Positions 16,750 to 26,785 are shown, numbered from the stretch's first letter. The stretch: DNA of 64,000 bases from an uncultured Bariatricus sp. (GCA_934307065.1 CAKRCD010000010.1:1-64000); one strand, 5' to 3'. Notes: a model not told the origin generated them from the letters alone. Program-made: numbers and translations.

Positions 16750-19700
16750 TTATTTCTGTGCGTTTGGAACCCAGAGTCCATCGTTGCCAACGTAGTATTT
16801 TCCGCCGTCAACCCACTCGTTACGTGCCATAACACCATCTTCGTTCAGGTAGTAATTGCCTACCCATGCGCTGGTTACCATTGCTCCGCTTCCATTAAAG
16901 TAAGAATATACTTCATTTCCATTTTCATCTTCAAATAATACCCATCCGGTTGCCATAGCACCGCCTTCTTTGAAGAAGTAGGTTACACCATCGATTTCAG
17001 CAGGAGTATTTTCCAAAATGATTCCTACACTTCCTTCATCCGGATCTGTGTCACCAAAGTACCATGTATTACCAACCTGGAACCAGCCGAACCGTAATAC
17101 TCCGTTTGTTCCAAGATAGTACCAGCCTTCGTCAAGTTTCAGCCAGCCTTTCTGGTAAACGCCGTTAGCTCCTACATAATAGAAGTCTACCCATGCATTT
17201 GTCATCATCTTACCGTCTGCTCCAAGATAGTAGCTTCCTGACCACTGGTTCTTTGCCATTGCTCCGCTTCCTGTGAAGAAGTAGTCTGCTCCGTCAATTA
17301 CCTGCCAGCTGATTGCCATATAGCCGCCTTCTTTGAAGTAATAGGTTGCACCGTTAATATCATAGAATTTATTTTCTACGAGTAATCCTGGATTTTCTGA
17401 ATCCGGCTGTCCATAATACCAGTTATTTCCAACCTGAATCCATCCGGTCTGTACGACTCCGTTTGTTCCAAGGTAGTACCAGCCTTCATCAAGTTTCAGC
17501 CAGCCTTTCTGGTAAACACCGTTCGCACCTACGTGGTAAACACCTGCCCATGCATTGGTAAGCATCTTACCGTCTTCTCCAAGGTAGTAGCTTCCTGACC
17601 ACTGGTTCTTTGCCATTGTTCCGCTTCCTGTGAAGAAGTAATCTGCTCCGTCAATTACCTGCCAGCCAGTTGCCATTGCTCCGCCAGCTTTGAAGTAATA
17701 AGTTGCACCATTGATATCATAAAATCCATTTTCAGCCATGATACCGGTAGCTTTATCGAAGTAATACCATGTTCCACCGATTGCTTTCCAGCCTTCTGTT
17801 CTGTAGCCTTCTGCATCGAAGTAATACCATGCACCATCGATTGCTCTCCATCCGCCGCCGACATAGTTTCCGTCTCCGTTTCTGTATTTCCATCCATCTT
17901 CTGTCTGATTCCATCCATACTTAACAAGTGCTGCTCTGATATCTTCATCGCTTGCACCGCCTACAATTGTAAAGATACGGGATGGGTCAATTCCTGCTGC
18001 CAGGAGATTCTTCGTTGCTCTTGGAGCTCCAACGAATCCACTGTTGCACATAATATAAATCGGGGCTTCATTTTCCTTATAACGTTCTGCAAATGCCTGC
18101 ATCTTTTCATCTAAAGAAGCATCATCTAGCGGGAACTGAGGGCAAGCATTAGAACCTGGAATCTTTCCTGTTTCTGCAATCTTTTCTTCTGCACGTACAT
18201 CCAGAATGTACGATGGTGGATATACCAGTGCCTCTTTACCACTAATTGTATTTACGCCATTTACTGTAACAGATACTTTTTCTTCTTTGTCCTGTCCTTT
18301 TACTTTTACAGAAATCTCATATTTCTTAGCGCTGATTACTGTATTAGCCGGGAACTCTACTGTGAACTTCAGTTCTGTATCTGTTCCTGTAAGATTCTTT
18401 ACAGTTACTGCCGGTGTTCCGGTTACTTCCAAATCTTCTGCTTTGAGCCCTGTTCCAACAACGGTAAAGTCTACGTTTCCGCCTTCATAAGCAACTGTTT
18501 CTGCTGTTGCAGTTACAGAGGTAATTTCTTCCGGAATAACCTGTTTTGCTGCTACTGTAAATGTAGCTTTCTGTGTTACTCCCCACATCCATGCAGATGG
18601 CTGTGATTCTTTTACCTGAATACGGTACTCTGCTGCTGTTTCTGCTGCATTTGCAGGAAGTTCGATGGTAAATGTTTTGTCAGCGCTTAATACTGCTTCA
18701 TTAACAGATTCGCCTTCTGTTTCATAAGATCCATCTGCGCTTTTCTTTTCCAGCTTCCACCATACTTTTGCATTCAGGATTCCTTCTGCTTTTACAGTAA
18801 CGGTTCCACCTGCACTTGGAAGGCTTTCCGGTGTTACTGTCACTTTATTAAGAGAAAGATATGTAAGTCCGCTTACTGCTGCATTCAAATTCTTGAGTGC
18901 TGTATTTACTTCTTCCTGAGTTGCATCTTCCTTTGCATTTACTTCTTTTGCTGCTGCAAGGGCTGTCTTATATGCTTCCCATGTTGAACTTAAAAATGCG
19001 CTTTCATTTTTATAGCTGTTGTCTTCTTTTTCAATTGCTGCTGCAAGGGCTGTCTTATCTACAGCTTCTGCTCCTTTTACTGCTACTGTGACAGGCAGGT
19101 TCTTTGGAGAAGACCAACTGTAGCTGCCTGCATACATTTTCGGTTCTGTAGCACTTACACGAATACGATAAGTAACTGCTTCATCTGTAGTATTTTCAGG
19201 AACTTCAACTGCAATAGTGGCTTTGCCATCTACAACTGCTGTCTCGTTTACTTCTTTTCCTACAGGAGTATACATCATGTATCCGGTTGCATTTGGCTGT
19301 CCTACCTGAAGAACCCACCAGACTTTTTCATTTAATACACCTGTTGCAGTTACAGTCACAGTACCACCTTTACCCGGCAGTTCTGCTGTGTCTGCAGTTG
19401 CTTTCAAATCCAGATATACCAAAGCACTACGAGCCTTTGTAAGCTTCGTTGTTGCTGCATCTACCGCTTCCTGAGTTGCATTTGTATCTTCATTCACTGC
19501 CTTTGCTTCTGCAAGGGCTGCAGCGTATACCTGATAACTTGCATCTGTGAAAGCTTCTTTATCAACATATGCATTGATTGCGGCTTCAAGTTTACTCTTG
19601 TCTACCTTTGCTGCCTCTTTTGCAACAGTCATCGTAATTTCACTTGTATACTCATCATCATCTACATATTCCAAGTATAATTTCCAATCTTCTTCGCCAA

Positions 19701-20397
19701 ATGTCAGTACCTTTGGTTCTTTACACGTATACCCGCTCCCTTCAACCGGTAAGAGCGAGTATTCTTCTTCACTGTATAAACCAGTCAGTTTCGAAATATC
19801 ACAGCTGATTCTTCCATTTTCATCTGTTTTTACCGGAATTGTAACATCTGTACCAACTTTGATATCTAAGAATAATGAAAGATTTGGAACAGCATTTCCA
19901 TCTGCATCCACAACTTTTACTTTCAACACCTTATTATCAAAAGTATCTGGTTTGCCAGGTTCCACCGGGTCCGTTGTTTCGCTTCCGCCATTTGCTGATA
20001 ATGTAATTTCAGATGATTTTGCCCATCCATTTGGAACATTCTCGTAATTTACCCAAACCTTCCATTTTTCATCCTGTCCTGAAGTATTTTCCGGAATCTC
20101 AACAACAAATGTTCTAGTTGTATCAGTTCCCTGCGAAACAATTGGTGTATTATCAACCTCCCTGATACTGTCTTTGTACAGTCTGTAATACAATGTTTCC
20201 GGAAGTGCTGTTCCAGTCACAGTTACTTCTACTTTTCTGTCTGCATTTGTCATGGCAGCTTTTGATGCAGTGACACCGCTGATTGCTGTATAGACTTCAT
20301 CTGCTGCGTATGCTACTGTTGGTACTGAGACGGAACCAAATACCAAAGCAACTGCCAATAACATAGCAAAAATTCTTTTTGTGTTACGCTTTAACAT
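16750..20397 (-). CDS. Surface protein with rhodanese domain and cell-wall-binding repeats
   Basis: A secreted protein of 1215 residues. Signal peptide 1-31 (MLKRNTKRIF, core, VAYAADE); Ig-like module; prealbumin-like module; two FIVAR modules (VDKSKLEAAINAY... and VDKTALAAAIEKE...), each followed by a beta module with KVWWVLQ/KVWWKLEKK; a rhodanese-like domain at about 717-836 (SYILDVRAEEKI, IYIMCNSGF with the putative active Cys near 783, IFTIVGGA); then aromatic choline/glucan-binding-type repeats to the C-terminus. AGGAGG lies seven bases before the ATG at 20397. The repeats closely match those of the neighbouring giant protein, so the two probably share an anchoring polymer. Secreted rhodanese fusions are uncommon; activity is unproven. 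Confidence 0.88.
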   Translation of the reverse strand: MLKRNTKRIFAMLLAVALVFGSVSVPTVAYAADEVYTAISGVTASKAAMTNADRKVEVTVTGTALPETLYYRLYKDSIREVDNTPIVSQGTDTTRTFVVEIPENTSGQDEKWKVWVNYENVPNGWAKSSEITLSANGGSETTDPVEPGKPDTFDNKVLKVKVVDADGNAVPNLSLFLDIKVGTDVTIPVKTDENGRISCDISKLTGLYSEEEYSLLPVEGSGYTCKEPKVLTFGEEDWKLYLEYVDDDEYTSEITMTVAKEAAKVDKSKLEAAINAYVDKEAFTDASYQVYAAALAEAKAVNEDTNATQEAVDAATTKLTKARSALVYLDLKATADTAELPGKGGTVTVTATGVLNEKVWWVLQVGQPNATGYMMYTPVGKEVNETAVVDGKATIAVEVPENTTDEAVTYRIRVSATEPKMYAGSYSWSSPKNLPVTVAVKGAEAVDKTALAAAIEKEDNSYKNESAFLSSTWEAYKTALAAAKEVNAKEDATQEEVNTALKNLNAAVSGLTYLSLNKVTVTPESLPSAGGTVTVKAEGILNAKVWWKLEKKSADGSYETEGESVNEAVLSADKTFTIELPANAAETAAEYRIQVKESQPSAWMWGVTQKATFTVAAKQVIPEEITSVTATAETVAYEGGNVDFTVVGTGLKAEDLEVTGTPAVTVKNLTGTDTELKFTVEFPANTVISAKKYEISVKVKGQDKEEKVSVTVNGVNTISGKEALVYPPSYILDVRAEEKIAETGKIPGSNACPQFPLDDASLDEKMQAFAERYKENEAPIYIMCNSGFVGAPRATKNLLAAGIDPSRIFTIVGGASDEDIRAALVKYGWNQTEDGWKYRNGDGNYVGGGWRAIDGAWYYFDAEGYRTEGWKAIGGTWYYFDKATGIMAENGFYDINGATYYFKAGGAMATGWQVIDGADYFFTGSGTMAKNQWSGSYYLGEDGKMLTNAWAGVYHVGANGVYQKGWLKLDEGWYYLGTNGVVQTGWIQVGNNWYYGQPDSENPGLLVENKFYDINGATYYFKEGGYMAISWQVIDGADYFFTGSGAMAKNQWSGSYYLGADGKMMTNAWVDFYYVGANGVYQKGWLKLDEGWYYLGTNGVLRFGWFQVGNTWYFGDTDPDEGSVGIILENTPAEIDGVTYFFKEGGAMATGWVLFEDENGNEVYSYFNGSGAMVTSAWVGNYYLNEDGVMARNEWVDGGKYYVGNDGLWVPNAQK

Positions 20398-20445
20398 ATT
20401 TCTCCTCCTTTTTCTCTTGTTAAATTTCATAAAGAATTTGCTTTA

Positions 20446-20475
20446 ATTATAGTCATCCTGTATGTACACTGTCTA
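20446..20475 (-). promoter_or_regulatory. Putative promoter of the rhodanese surface protein
   Basis: On the minus strand -35 TAGACA (20470-20475) and -10 TATAAT (20446-20451) with an 18-base spacer, about 50 bases upstream of the ATG. Confidence 0.6.
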
Positions 20476-20577
20476 ATCACTTATTTCTATATATGTATGT
20501 TCTTATAGAATTTATTTATAAATCTTCTCCCCCTCCTTTCTCTGATTATAGGACAAAGTGGGAAAGAATTTTCTTAG

Positions 20578-20640
20578 TATATAAAAAACTGCTGACTAAT
20601 AGCAGATTTATTATTCTCTTCTATTAAGTCAACAGTTTTG
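20578..20640 (-). terminator. Terminator of the sortase-anchored surface protein
   Basis: On the minus strand, AAAACTGTTGACTTAATAG pairs with CTATTAGTCAGCAGTTTT, with one unpaired step, and is followed by TTATAT. Strong hairpin 12 bases after the SPKTG protein stop. Confidence 0.8.
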
Positions 20641-20652
20641 ATTAAACATACT

Positions 20653-21324
20653 TTATCTTTCTTTTTTTCTCTTAACCATGAATACCAATACGGCAAATGC
20701 GGAAAGACCTGCTGCTGCGTATGGCAGTGGTGCTGCTGTATCACCAGTCTTAGGGGAAGCATCCTTCTTGCCTGCCGGTTTCTGGCTTCCATTATTATCT
20801 GTCGGAGTAACCGGAGCAGGGGTCGGAGCCGGAACTTCCGGATTCGGAGTTGGATCCGGAGTCGGAGTCTGTATCTTACGATACTCGTAAGTATATTCTC
20901 TGCCTTCCAGAACGAAATCATTGTCCTCATCGATTTCAGGAGATTTTACAAGTTCATAGTTTTCAATCTCTTTCGGTGCAATACCTAATCCGGCAACCAT
21001 AGTAACCATATATCCCTTGTAAACATCAGCTTCTGCCAGTTCTTTTCCTGTTCCTTCTTCTACATATCTTACAACAACGTTTCGGATATCTTCTACACCA
21101 CATGGTGTAAATCCTGTTTCATTCATTACACCTTCGTTATCTACTGTTAATTTTACAGTTAATGCATCAATAAAGTTGACACCGTCAATGGCAACCTGAA
21201 TTGTATATGTCATATTAGGACCTACAAGTCTAGGTGGAAGTACCTCAATAATCTGACTGTTTCCATCACCTTTTACACCATTCTTATTTGTTCCTGCGAT
21301 TGCAACGAATCGTACAGTGCCATC
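20653..21324 (-). pseudogene. Detached C-terminal part of surface protein, with sortase signal
   Basis: This stretch continues in the same frame directly after the TGA that ends the 21325-24162 gene (DGTVRFVAIAGTNKNGVKG follows the stop without a gap), so the two were one gene of about 1170 codons. It encodes a beta domain (MTYTIQVAIDGVNFIDALTV), a MucBP-like segment (VVVRYVEEGTGKELAE, YEYRKIQTP), a Pro/Thr spacer, the sorting signal SPKTGD, a membrane helix and the tail KRKKER. No ribosome site supports independent translation at the first ATG (21213). It can be made only by readthrough or if the stop is an artefact. Confidence 0.75.
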
Positions 21325-24162
21325 TCATTCAGGGATGTGGTGTACCGGCCAGATAACTCCATTCTGGTCAATTGCACGCACTTCTGTCTTTGTAGAATCC
21401 AGATTAGTCCCATACAGATTCAATCTGGTCTTCAATTCTCCTTCCTGCTGAGATACTTTAACTACAATTTCTGTAGAATCTTCATTTGTATAAGTTTTAT
21501 TGTTACCCGTAATTGTCAGTGCTGATAACGTCTGGTCTCTGTCTGTTGCACCATCCGGAAGTACAGACACTACAGATGAGACATACACAGGTATACCGCC
21601 TAATGTCAGGCTAATACTGTATGACTGTGTAAGATTTGAAGTATTCTCCGGTAAATCAAATGTAATTTCCGGTCTTTCTCCAGAACCGATTGCTACCGGA
21701 ATGTCTGTGGCTACGGAACTTCCTGCCATCAGAATTTTACCTTCGATATCATTTACTTCATTTAAACGCACACCTTTTAAATATCCCTTGACCGTTCCAC
21801 CTTTACTGTCCAGAATGTCTTTTTTCAATATAATCCCTGTTACTCTTGGTTTTGAAGTAATCAGCCATGAGAACGCACCTACATTCACTCCATCCATATT
21901 CTTTAAAGCGCTATCTTTCACGTAAAGCTGGGATGTCGTCTTTAATTCCGGAGATTCTTTGAATGTAATCGTAACGATATTACCTTCAGCCGTAATCTCA
22001 TCCTCATCCGTCAATTTAATTCTATTTGAATTTTCATTTCCGTAATCTGCGATGAAGAAGCGGCTTCTGAGGGCAGCCATGTCGCCATCCATTCCCAGTG
22101 TTACGTTCTGTTCCATAGTAATGTTAATGGTATAGTCATCCACCATTTCTACCAATTCAGGGTAGATTCTTACGGAATTACCTTTAGCATCCTGTAATAT
22201 CTTTGTGGTAGCCTGTTCTGCAATTCCGTCTTTTGTCTTTGCCCCCACTACAATCCGGTATTCCAGAGTATTCTTCATTGTATTTTCCGGAATATGAAGG
22301 GTTGCACCTGTCGCAGTAATATTTGTCACTTCAACTTTAAATTTATCCATGGCAACATCCATTCCTGCGATATATGCTTTTGCCTCAACTCCCCAGTTAT
22401 TATCAGTAAGGTCTGTACCTGTAACCTCAAGTTTTACTGTTCCGCCATAGTTATCAATCTGCTCCGGGGTTACCTTCGCAGAAGTAACCTTTGCATTTCC
22501 TGTAATTTCGCCTGGGTTATCAATTTCTTCTTTTCCTGCTACAGTTACCGTTACACTCTGTGTACTGAGAAGATCCCCCTTGATTGCAGCAGTAATCATG
22601 TATTCCTTTGCTTCTGTACTTTCATTTGCAGGGAATGTAATGACATACTTCTGCAGCATATCAGTATCCAGTTCTTTCAGAGGCTGAATCTGTGCAGATT
22701 CTGTTACTCCTATCACACTGACATTCAGATTCGATACCAGTTTTGTTCCTGCAACCGTAAATGTTACGATACCGCCTTCACTTGTCAGACTTGCAGGCTC
22801 TGCCATAACAGACTTGATTGCCGGCTTCTCTACTTCTGTTCCACCATTTTCTGTAACCTTAATTGTAACAACCTGTGTACCATCATAAGCCTGTCCATTT
22901 ACTGTAGTAAACATTCCACTCTTTGCAGTAAATGAAATTTTCTTTGGCTCGATTGTATATTTTGCAACGGATGTAGATGCAATCTGAACTTCTCCATTTT
23001 CACAATAAGCATCTACTGTCACTTTTAATGTCCCGTTTGTTGGATATTTTGTTACGCCTGCTGCATCCGGAAATGCCAAATCTTTAATAGCAAATCCGCA
23101 TTTATCAAATGGTCTGCCATCTTTATCTACCACATTAATAAGTAATGTCTTTGTGTTTGCCACCGGAGTATCCGGTTCTGTTGTTCCACCAATTTTTGTT
23201 AAGGTAAACTGAACATTTTCTGTTCCGTTAAAATTCTTCGAATCAATCTGTACAATTTTACCGTCTGCCACCATATAAAGATATCCTTTTGATGGACTGC
23301 ATGTATACTCTCCGGTAAACGGCATTTTCAGTCGGTAAGTACCATTCTGCAGATTGTCTACGGAATATTCCAGTTTTCCTTCTGCGTCACTGGTAATATC
23401 TGCAACATGTTCATCGGATGCACTTGTATCAACCAGTTCAAACTTTACGCTGGAAACAGCCTTTCCGGATTTATCAACTACTTTGACCCGAATCTTAGAA
23501 TCTTCTGCATTTACAGGAGTATTCTTTACCAGTGCTGCCACTGCATTATTCAGTGCAGTTGTACTGGAATCTACCTCAGCTTTTGTTGCATCTGATTTGT
23601 TAAAAGCCGCTTTTGCTGCACTTAATGCTGTTTCCAGTCTGTTCCAGCTTTCTTCCGTATACTCAGAAGCATTCAGTGCCTCTGCCGCTTTGATTGCTTT
23701 ATCAAGCTCTGTCTTGTCAACTTCCTCTGATTCATTTCCAGCCGCAGACTGAAGAATTACCGTCGGATGATAAACCATTCCTGAATTGGAATTTGTATCA
23801 TTTACACCCACACGGACCTGTCTGGCTTTTCCGGTGTTGTTCGCAGGAATGACCGCTTTAAAAACTCCTCCTGTTTTACCGATACCATTAACAGCAATTC
23901 TGTTCATCGTAAGAGCTGACCAATGGATACCTTCCTCTGCTTTTTCCTGAAACCGGTAATACACGGTTCCCGGTAAGGCAGTTCCGGCTACAGTCACTGT
24001 CACTTCCCCACCGGAAGCAGATACCGTATCCGTAGATACCGTGACTGATTTAATTTCTGGAAATTCATCCGCTGCCTTTACACTGATGCCTGAAAAGTTA
24101 CTAATAACCAGCAACAACGCAAACAGTAATGACAGCCAACGTTTTCCACATGACTTTTTCAT
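21325..24162 (-). CDS. FIVAR/Ig-like surface protein, truncated by in-frame TGA
   Basis: As written it is a 945-residue secreted protein. Signal peptide about 1-31 (MKKSCGKRWLSLLF... VKAADE), an Ig-like module close to that of the rhodanese protein (SASGGEVTVTVAGTALPGTVYYRF), one FIVAR module (VDKTELDKAIKAAEALN...), prealbumin-like modules (GKAVSSVKFELVD), and several beta modules of the TSEGGIVTFTVAGTKL type. It stops at TGA 21325-21327 before any anchor, so the product would be released into the medium instead of being fixed by sortase. GGAAG is correctly spaced from the ATG at 24162; the ATG two codons earlier is too close to it. Confidence 0.82.
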   Translation of the reverse strand: MKKSCGKRWLSLLFALLLVISNFSGISVKAADEFPEIKSVTVSTDTVSASGGEVTVTVAGTALPGTVYYRFQEKAEEGIHWSALTMNRIAVNGIGKTGGVFKAVIPANNTGKARQVRVGVNDTNSNSGMVYHPTVILQSAAGNESEEVDKTELDKAIKAAEALNASEYTEESWNRLETALSAAKAAFNKSDATKAEVDSSTTALNNAVAALVKNTPVNAEDSKIRVKVVDKSGKAVSSVKFELVDTSASDEHVADITSDAEGKLEYSVDNLQNGTYRLKMPFTGEYTCSPSKGYLYMVADGKIVQIDSKNFNGTENVQFTLTKIGGTTEPDTPVANTKTLLINVVDKDGRPFDKCGFAIKDLAFPDAAGVTKYPTNGTLKVTVDAYCENGEVQIASTSVAKYTIEPKKISFTAKSGMFTTVNGQAYDGTQVVTIKVTENGGTEVEKPAIKSVMAEPASLTSEGGIVTFTVAGTKLVSNLNVSVIGVTESAQIQPLKELDTDMLQKYVITFPANESTEAKEYMITAAIKGDLLSTQSVTVTVAGKEEIDNPGEITGNAKVTSAKVTPEQIDNYGGTVKLEVTGTDLTDNNWGVEAKAYIAGMDVAMDKFKVEVTNITATGATLHIPENTMKNTLEYRIVVGAKTKDGIAEQATTKILQDAKGNSVRIYPELVEMVDDYTINITMEQNVTLGMDGDMAALRSRFFIADYGNENSNRIKLTDEDEITAEGNIVTITFKESPELKTTSQLYVKDSALKNMDGVNVGAFSWLITSKPRVTGIILKKDILDSKGGTVKGYLKGVRLNEVNDIEGKILMAGSSVATDIPVAIGSGERPEITFDLPENTSNLTQSYSISLTLGGIPVYVSSVVSVLPDGATDRDQTLSALTITGNNKTYTNEDSTEIVVKVSQQEGELKTRLNLYGTNLDSTKTEVRAIDQNGVIWPVHHIPE

Positions 24163-24280
24163 AATCATTCTTCCTTTATCCTTTCCATAATTGTAAATTC
24201 ATTACATCTACCATATCATCCGTACTATCTATTTACAAATTAATTTTTTCTATAAATCTTGAAAAAGACAATTAAGAGGT

Positions 24281-24302
24281 AAAAAAAGGACAACCTTTTG
24301 TC
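24281..24302 (-). terminator. Terminator of the polymerase-LCP operon
   Basis: On the minus strand GACAA-AAGG-TTGTC is followed by CTTTTTTTACC, 40 bases past the LCP stop. Short stem but a good T run. Confidence 0.65.
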
Positions 24303-24343
24303 TAGATTGCCCTCCCAATCGCTTATTTTCGCGCATTACCGTC

Positions 24344-25345
24344 CTATTCTGTCAGCTGATTAATCACTTCTGCCGTTTTTTCTACATTCTCTGTCATGGT
24401 GTAATCCAAATCAGGGAAGAATGTTTTATGCAGCTTTTCTACATCTGCCTTGAAATCAGATGCAAGAACAGCGTCTTCCATATCTGCAACCGTCTTATCA
24501 GAAACATTGTATGGGAATCCCTGCATTGCATCTACCTTGTAAGCCGTAATATCTGTTGCATAATCTACGATTTCTGTGTGTGTGAAGTTTGTCTCGATTT
24601 CAGGAAATACCTTGTCAATAATCTCATTTAACTTTGCTGCATTTACCTTTGTCAGCTTTTCAAGTGTCTTTGTGATTACAGTTTTCTGACGTTCGGAACG
24701 AGCCACATCTCCACCTTCCGTAGCACGGATTCTGCAATATGCAACAGCCTGTGTTCCGTTCAGTGTCTGTACTCCGGCTTCTGAAACACCTTCTGAATCT
24801 TTACCGGTAACCTGAATCAAATCTTCTGTGTATCCGGTAATATGCATGATTTCATCTTCTTTGACATCAATATCAATTCCGCCTACAGCATCAATCACAT
24901 CAATAAGTGCCTGGAAATCAACCGTTACAAAATGTGTGATATCCAAATCCAGATTACGGTTCAGCATTTCTACTGCACTTTCTGCCCCATCTTTGTAAAT
25001 GTTCTTCGCAGCAATGGCATTGTTCTGGTCATCTGTAATAACCGCATTTCCATAGACAGATAAAAGTTTTACCTCTTTTGTCTCTTTGTTCAGGCTTGCA
25101 ACAACGATTGCATCACTCTGCACATCTGTCGCATCCTTTGAATGTGCATCAATTCCGAAGAGAGCCACATTTACATAGCCTTTGTTTTCTTCTTCCATTT
25201 CTTCGTTCACACCCAGATTGTCTTCATCCAAATCTGTCTTTTTAATCTTGTCCAGCTTGCTCTTTGCGAATACCCCGATTCCTATAGCCAGTACCAGAAC
25301 AATCACAACTCCGATGATTATCCCCTTTTTCTTCTTGTCATCCAT
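24344..25345 (-). CDS. LytR-CpsA-Psr (LCP) family glycopolymer transferase
   Basis: A 333-residue protein with a short cytoplasmic lysine stretch, one membrane helix (about 8-28) and an extracellular LCP domain. Conserved parts are NVALFGID, SDAIVVASLN, ITHFVTVDFQALIDVIDAVGGIDIDV, LNGTQAVAYCRIR and DVARSERQKTVI, with the Arg residues that hold the lipid pyrophosphate. LCP enzymes attach teichoic acid or capsular polymers to peptidoglycan. The start at 25345 has AAGGAG seven bases upstream and overlaps the polymerase gene by 28 bases, so the two are coupled. It probably ligates the polymer made by the adjoining genes. Confidence 0.9.
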   Translation of the reverse strand: MDDKKKKGIIIGVVIVLVLAIGIGVFAKSKLDKIKKTDLDEDNLGVNEEMEEENKGYVNVALFGIDAHSKDATDVQSDAIVVASLNKETKEVKLLSVYGNAVITDDQNNAIAAKNIYKDGAESAVEMLNRNLDLDITHFVTVDFQALIDVIDAVGGIDIDVKEDEIMHITGYTEDLIQVTGKDSEGVSEAGVQTLNGTQAVAYCRIRATEGGDVARSERQKTVITKTLEKLTKVNAAKLNEIIDKVFPEIETNFTHTEIVDYATDITAYKVDAMQGFPYNVSDKTVADMEDAVLASDFKADVEKLHKTFFPDLDYTMTENVEKTAEVINQLTE

Positions 25346-26691
25346 CTTTTTTCTCCTTCCCATTCTTCGGATTGTTTTGTATATTTTTCTATAACAATAT
25401 ATATCACACCGGTCATAATCAGCCGGAACCACACTGTTGGGTCGCTGAACCAGGTTGTGAAAAAGGACAGCATAAAGCAGATTGCAATCTGTCCATAAAA
25501 CAAATGTATCACTGGATTTTTCCCTTCGGACACACGCTTTGTCAGAACTGCCGATACCGTGCCTAATACCATGGCAAAAATCCAGAGGCCTATGATTCCA
25601 AAATCATAATATGCATCATAAAATAATGTAAATGTAGAAAGCTCTTTCTTTACGATATAGGGTGGTCTGGAAATCTGCACCGGGAACAGGAACTTCAGTC
25701 CCGTCAATGCCCAGAACGGATACAACATTCTTACCCCGTCATAAAGATGACTTGTCATACTCTCTACCATATAATTAAAATTCTCATAGTTACCTGCAAC
25801 GTACATATAGGGCTGTGAAATCCAGATTGGAATGTCCTTGTTCTTCATTGCAAACACACCTTCCAAATAATCTGTGCTCTGGTTTCGCGCCACTGACAGC
25901 AAAATGTAAACCGGTATCAATACAACCGCTACTGTCACAACCGTCTTCCATGTACCCTTATGATATGCAGACATATACACCAGTACCGCCAGTGCTACCA
26001 TATAAAGGAAATGAAACCGCGACACACACAATATGGGTATCAAAATGGCAATCAGATTACTGCCGCCAAGCAAAATTTTCTGCCTTCTATTGCATACTTC
26101 TTCCTGCTTCCTATAAAAATACAGCACCGATAATGCCGGAATCATCACACATTGTATTGTAAAATAATGGAGCCCCGATACATGGAATTCCAGATAGGCA
26201 TGCCCTGTATCCGCAAACAAGGGAACATATTTAAGTATCACAGCTTCTGCTATGAATCCGAGAAGAGAAATAACCGCAGTTCCGACAATACTTCCAAGTA
26301 AGATATTGGTCTGCTTTTCTCTGCTCCCTTCCCGCTCTTCACACTTTGACTTTCCCTGCGTCCTCTGCCTTCTCTTGGCACACAGTTCGTAAGCAAGAAC
26401 AAAGGTTGGGTAAATCAGTAGAAAACACAGCCATGTTTTCCAGCCCCACATTTTCTGCAGTCTGCTCAGTCTTAAGCACGCAAGCCCCATTCCGCCAATC
26501 CAGGAAAATCCTAAGATTCCTTTTAGGGAAATAACAGAACCGCTTTCACGAATCTCTATCCCATAAATGAACAGAGCCATTATCAGCAGTAGACCTGCTG
26601 CCCATATATTATGTCCCTTCTCATAAGCTGCAAACGCTGTAATTCCTATTACTATATAAACGATTGTCTTCCACAAATACACTTTCTTCAT
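25318..26691 (-). CDS. O-antigen/oligosaccharide repeat-unit polymerase-like membrane protein
   Basis: A 457-residue protein with about eleven hydrophobic segments and a large loop near residues 270-350 (ARNQSTDYLEGVFAMKNKD, QPYMYVAGNYENFNYMVES, SRPPYIVKKELSTFTLFYDAYYDFGIIG). This layout and the YDFGIIG segment are typical of Wzy-like polymerases that join lipid-linked repeat units of capsule polysaccharides outside the membrane. It overlaps the LCP gene and faces a divergent glycosyltransferase. Family assignment rests on topology and a few motifs. Confidence 0.75.
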   Translation of the reverse strand: MKKVYLWKTIVYIVIGITAFAAYEKGHNIWAAGLLLIMALFIYGIEIRESGSVISLKGILGFSWIGGMGLACLRLSRLQKMWGWKTWLCFLLIYPTFVLAYELCAKRRQRTQGKSKCEEREGSREKQTNILLGSIVGTAVISLLGFIAEAVILKYVPLFADTGHAYLEFHVSGLHYFTIQCVMIPALSVLYFYRKQEEVCNRRQKILLGGSNLIAILIPILCVSRFHFLYMVALAVLVYMSAYHKGTWKTVVTVAVVLIPVYILLSVARNQSTDYLEGVFAMKNKDIPIWISQPYMYVAGNYENFNYMVESMTSHLYDGVRMLYPFWALTGLKFLFPVQISRPPYIVKKELSTFTLFYDAYYDFGIIGLWIFAMVLGTVSAVLTKRVSEGKNPVIHLFYGQIAICFMLSFFTTWFSDPTVWFRLIMTGVIYIVIEKYTKQSEEWEGEKRWMTRRKRG

Positions 26692-26724
26692 TTTGCCTGC
26701 TTAGAGTCATTTTATTACAAATGC

Positions 26725-26753
26725 TTTACCTTTCCAAGTATTTCTGATAAAAT
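26725..26753 (+). promoter_or_regulatory. Promoter of the plus-strand glycosyltransferase
   Basis: -35 TTTACC (26725-26730), 17-base spacer, -10 TAAAAT (26748-26753), followed by AAAAGGAG and the ATG at 26786. Confidence 0.6.
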
Positions 26754-26785
26754 ATTCTAAAAATTTGCACGGAAAAGGAGTTCTT

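Noticed and set aside
21240..21330. TGA at 21325 as a selenocysteine codon
   Set aside because: No convincing hairpin follows the TGA, the site is in a structural surface protein, and no Sec machinery is seen.
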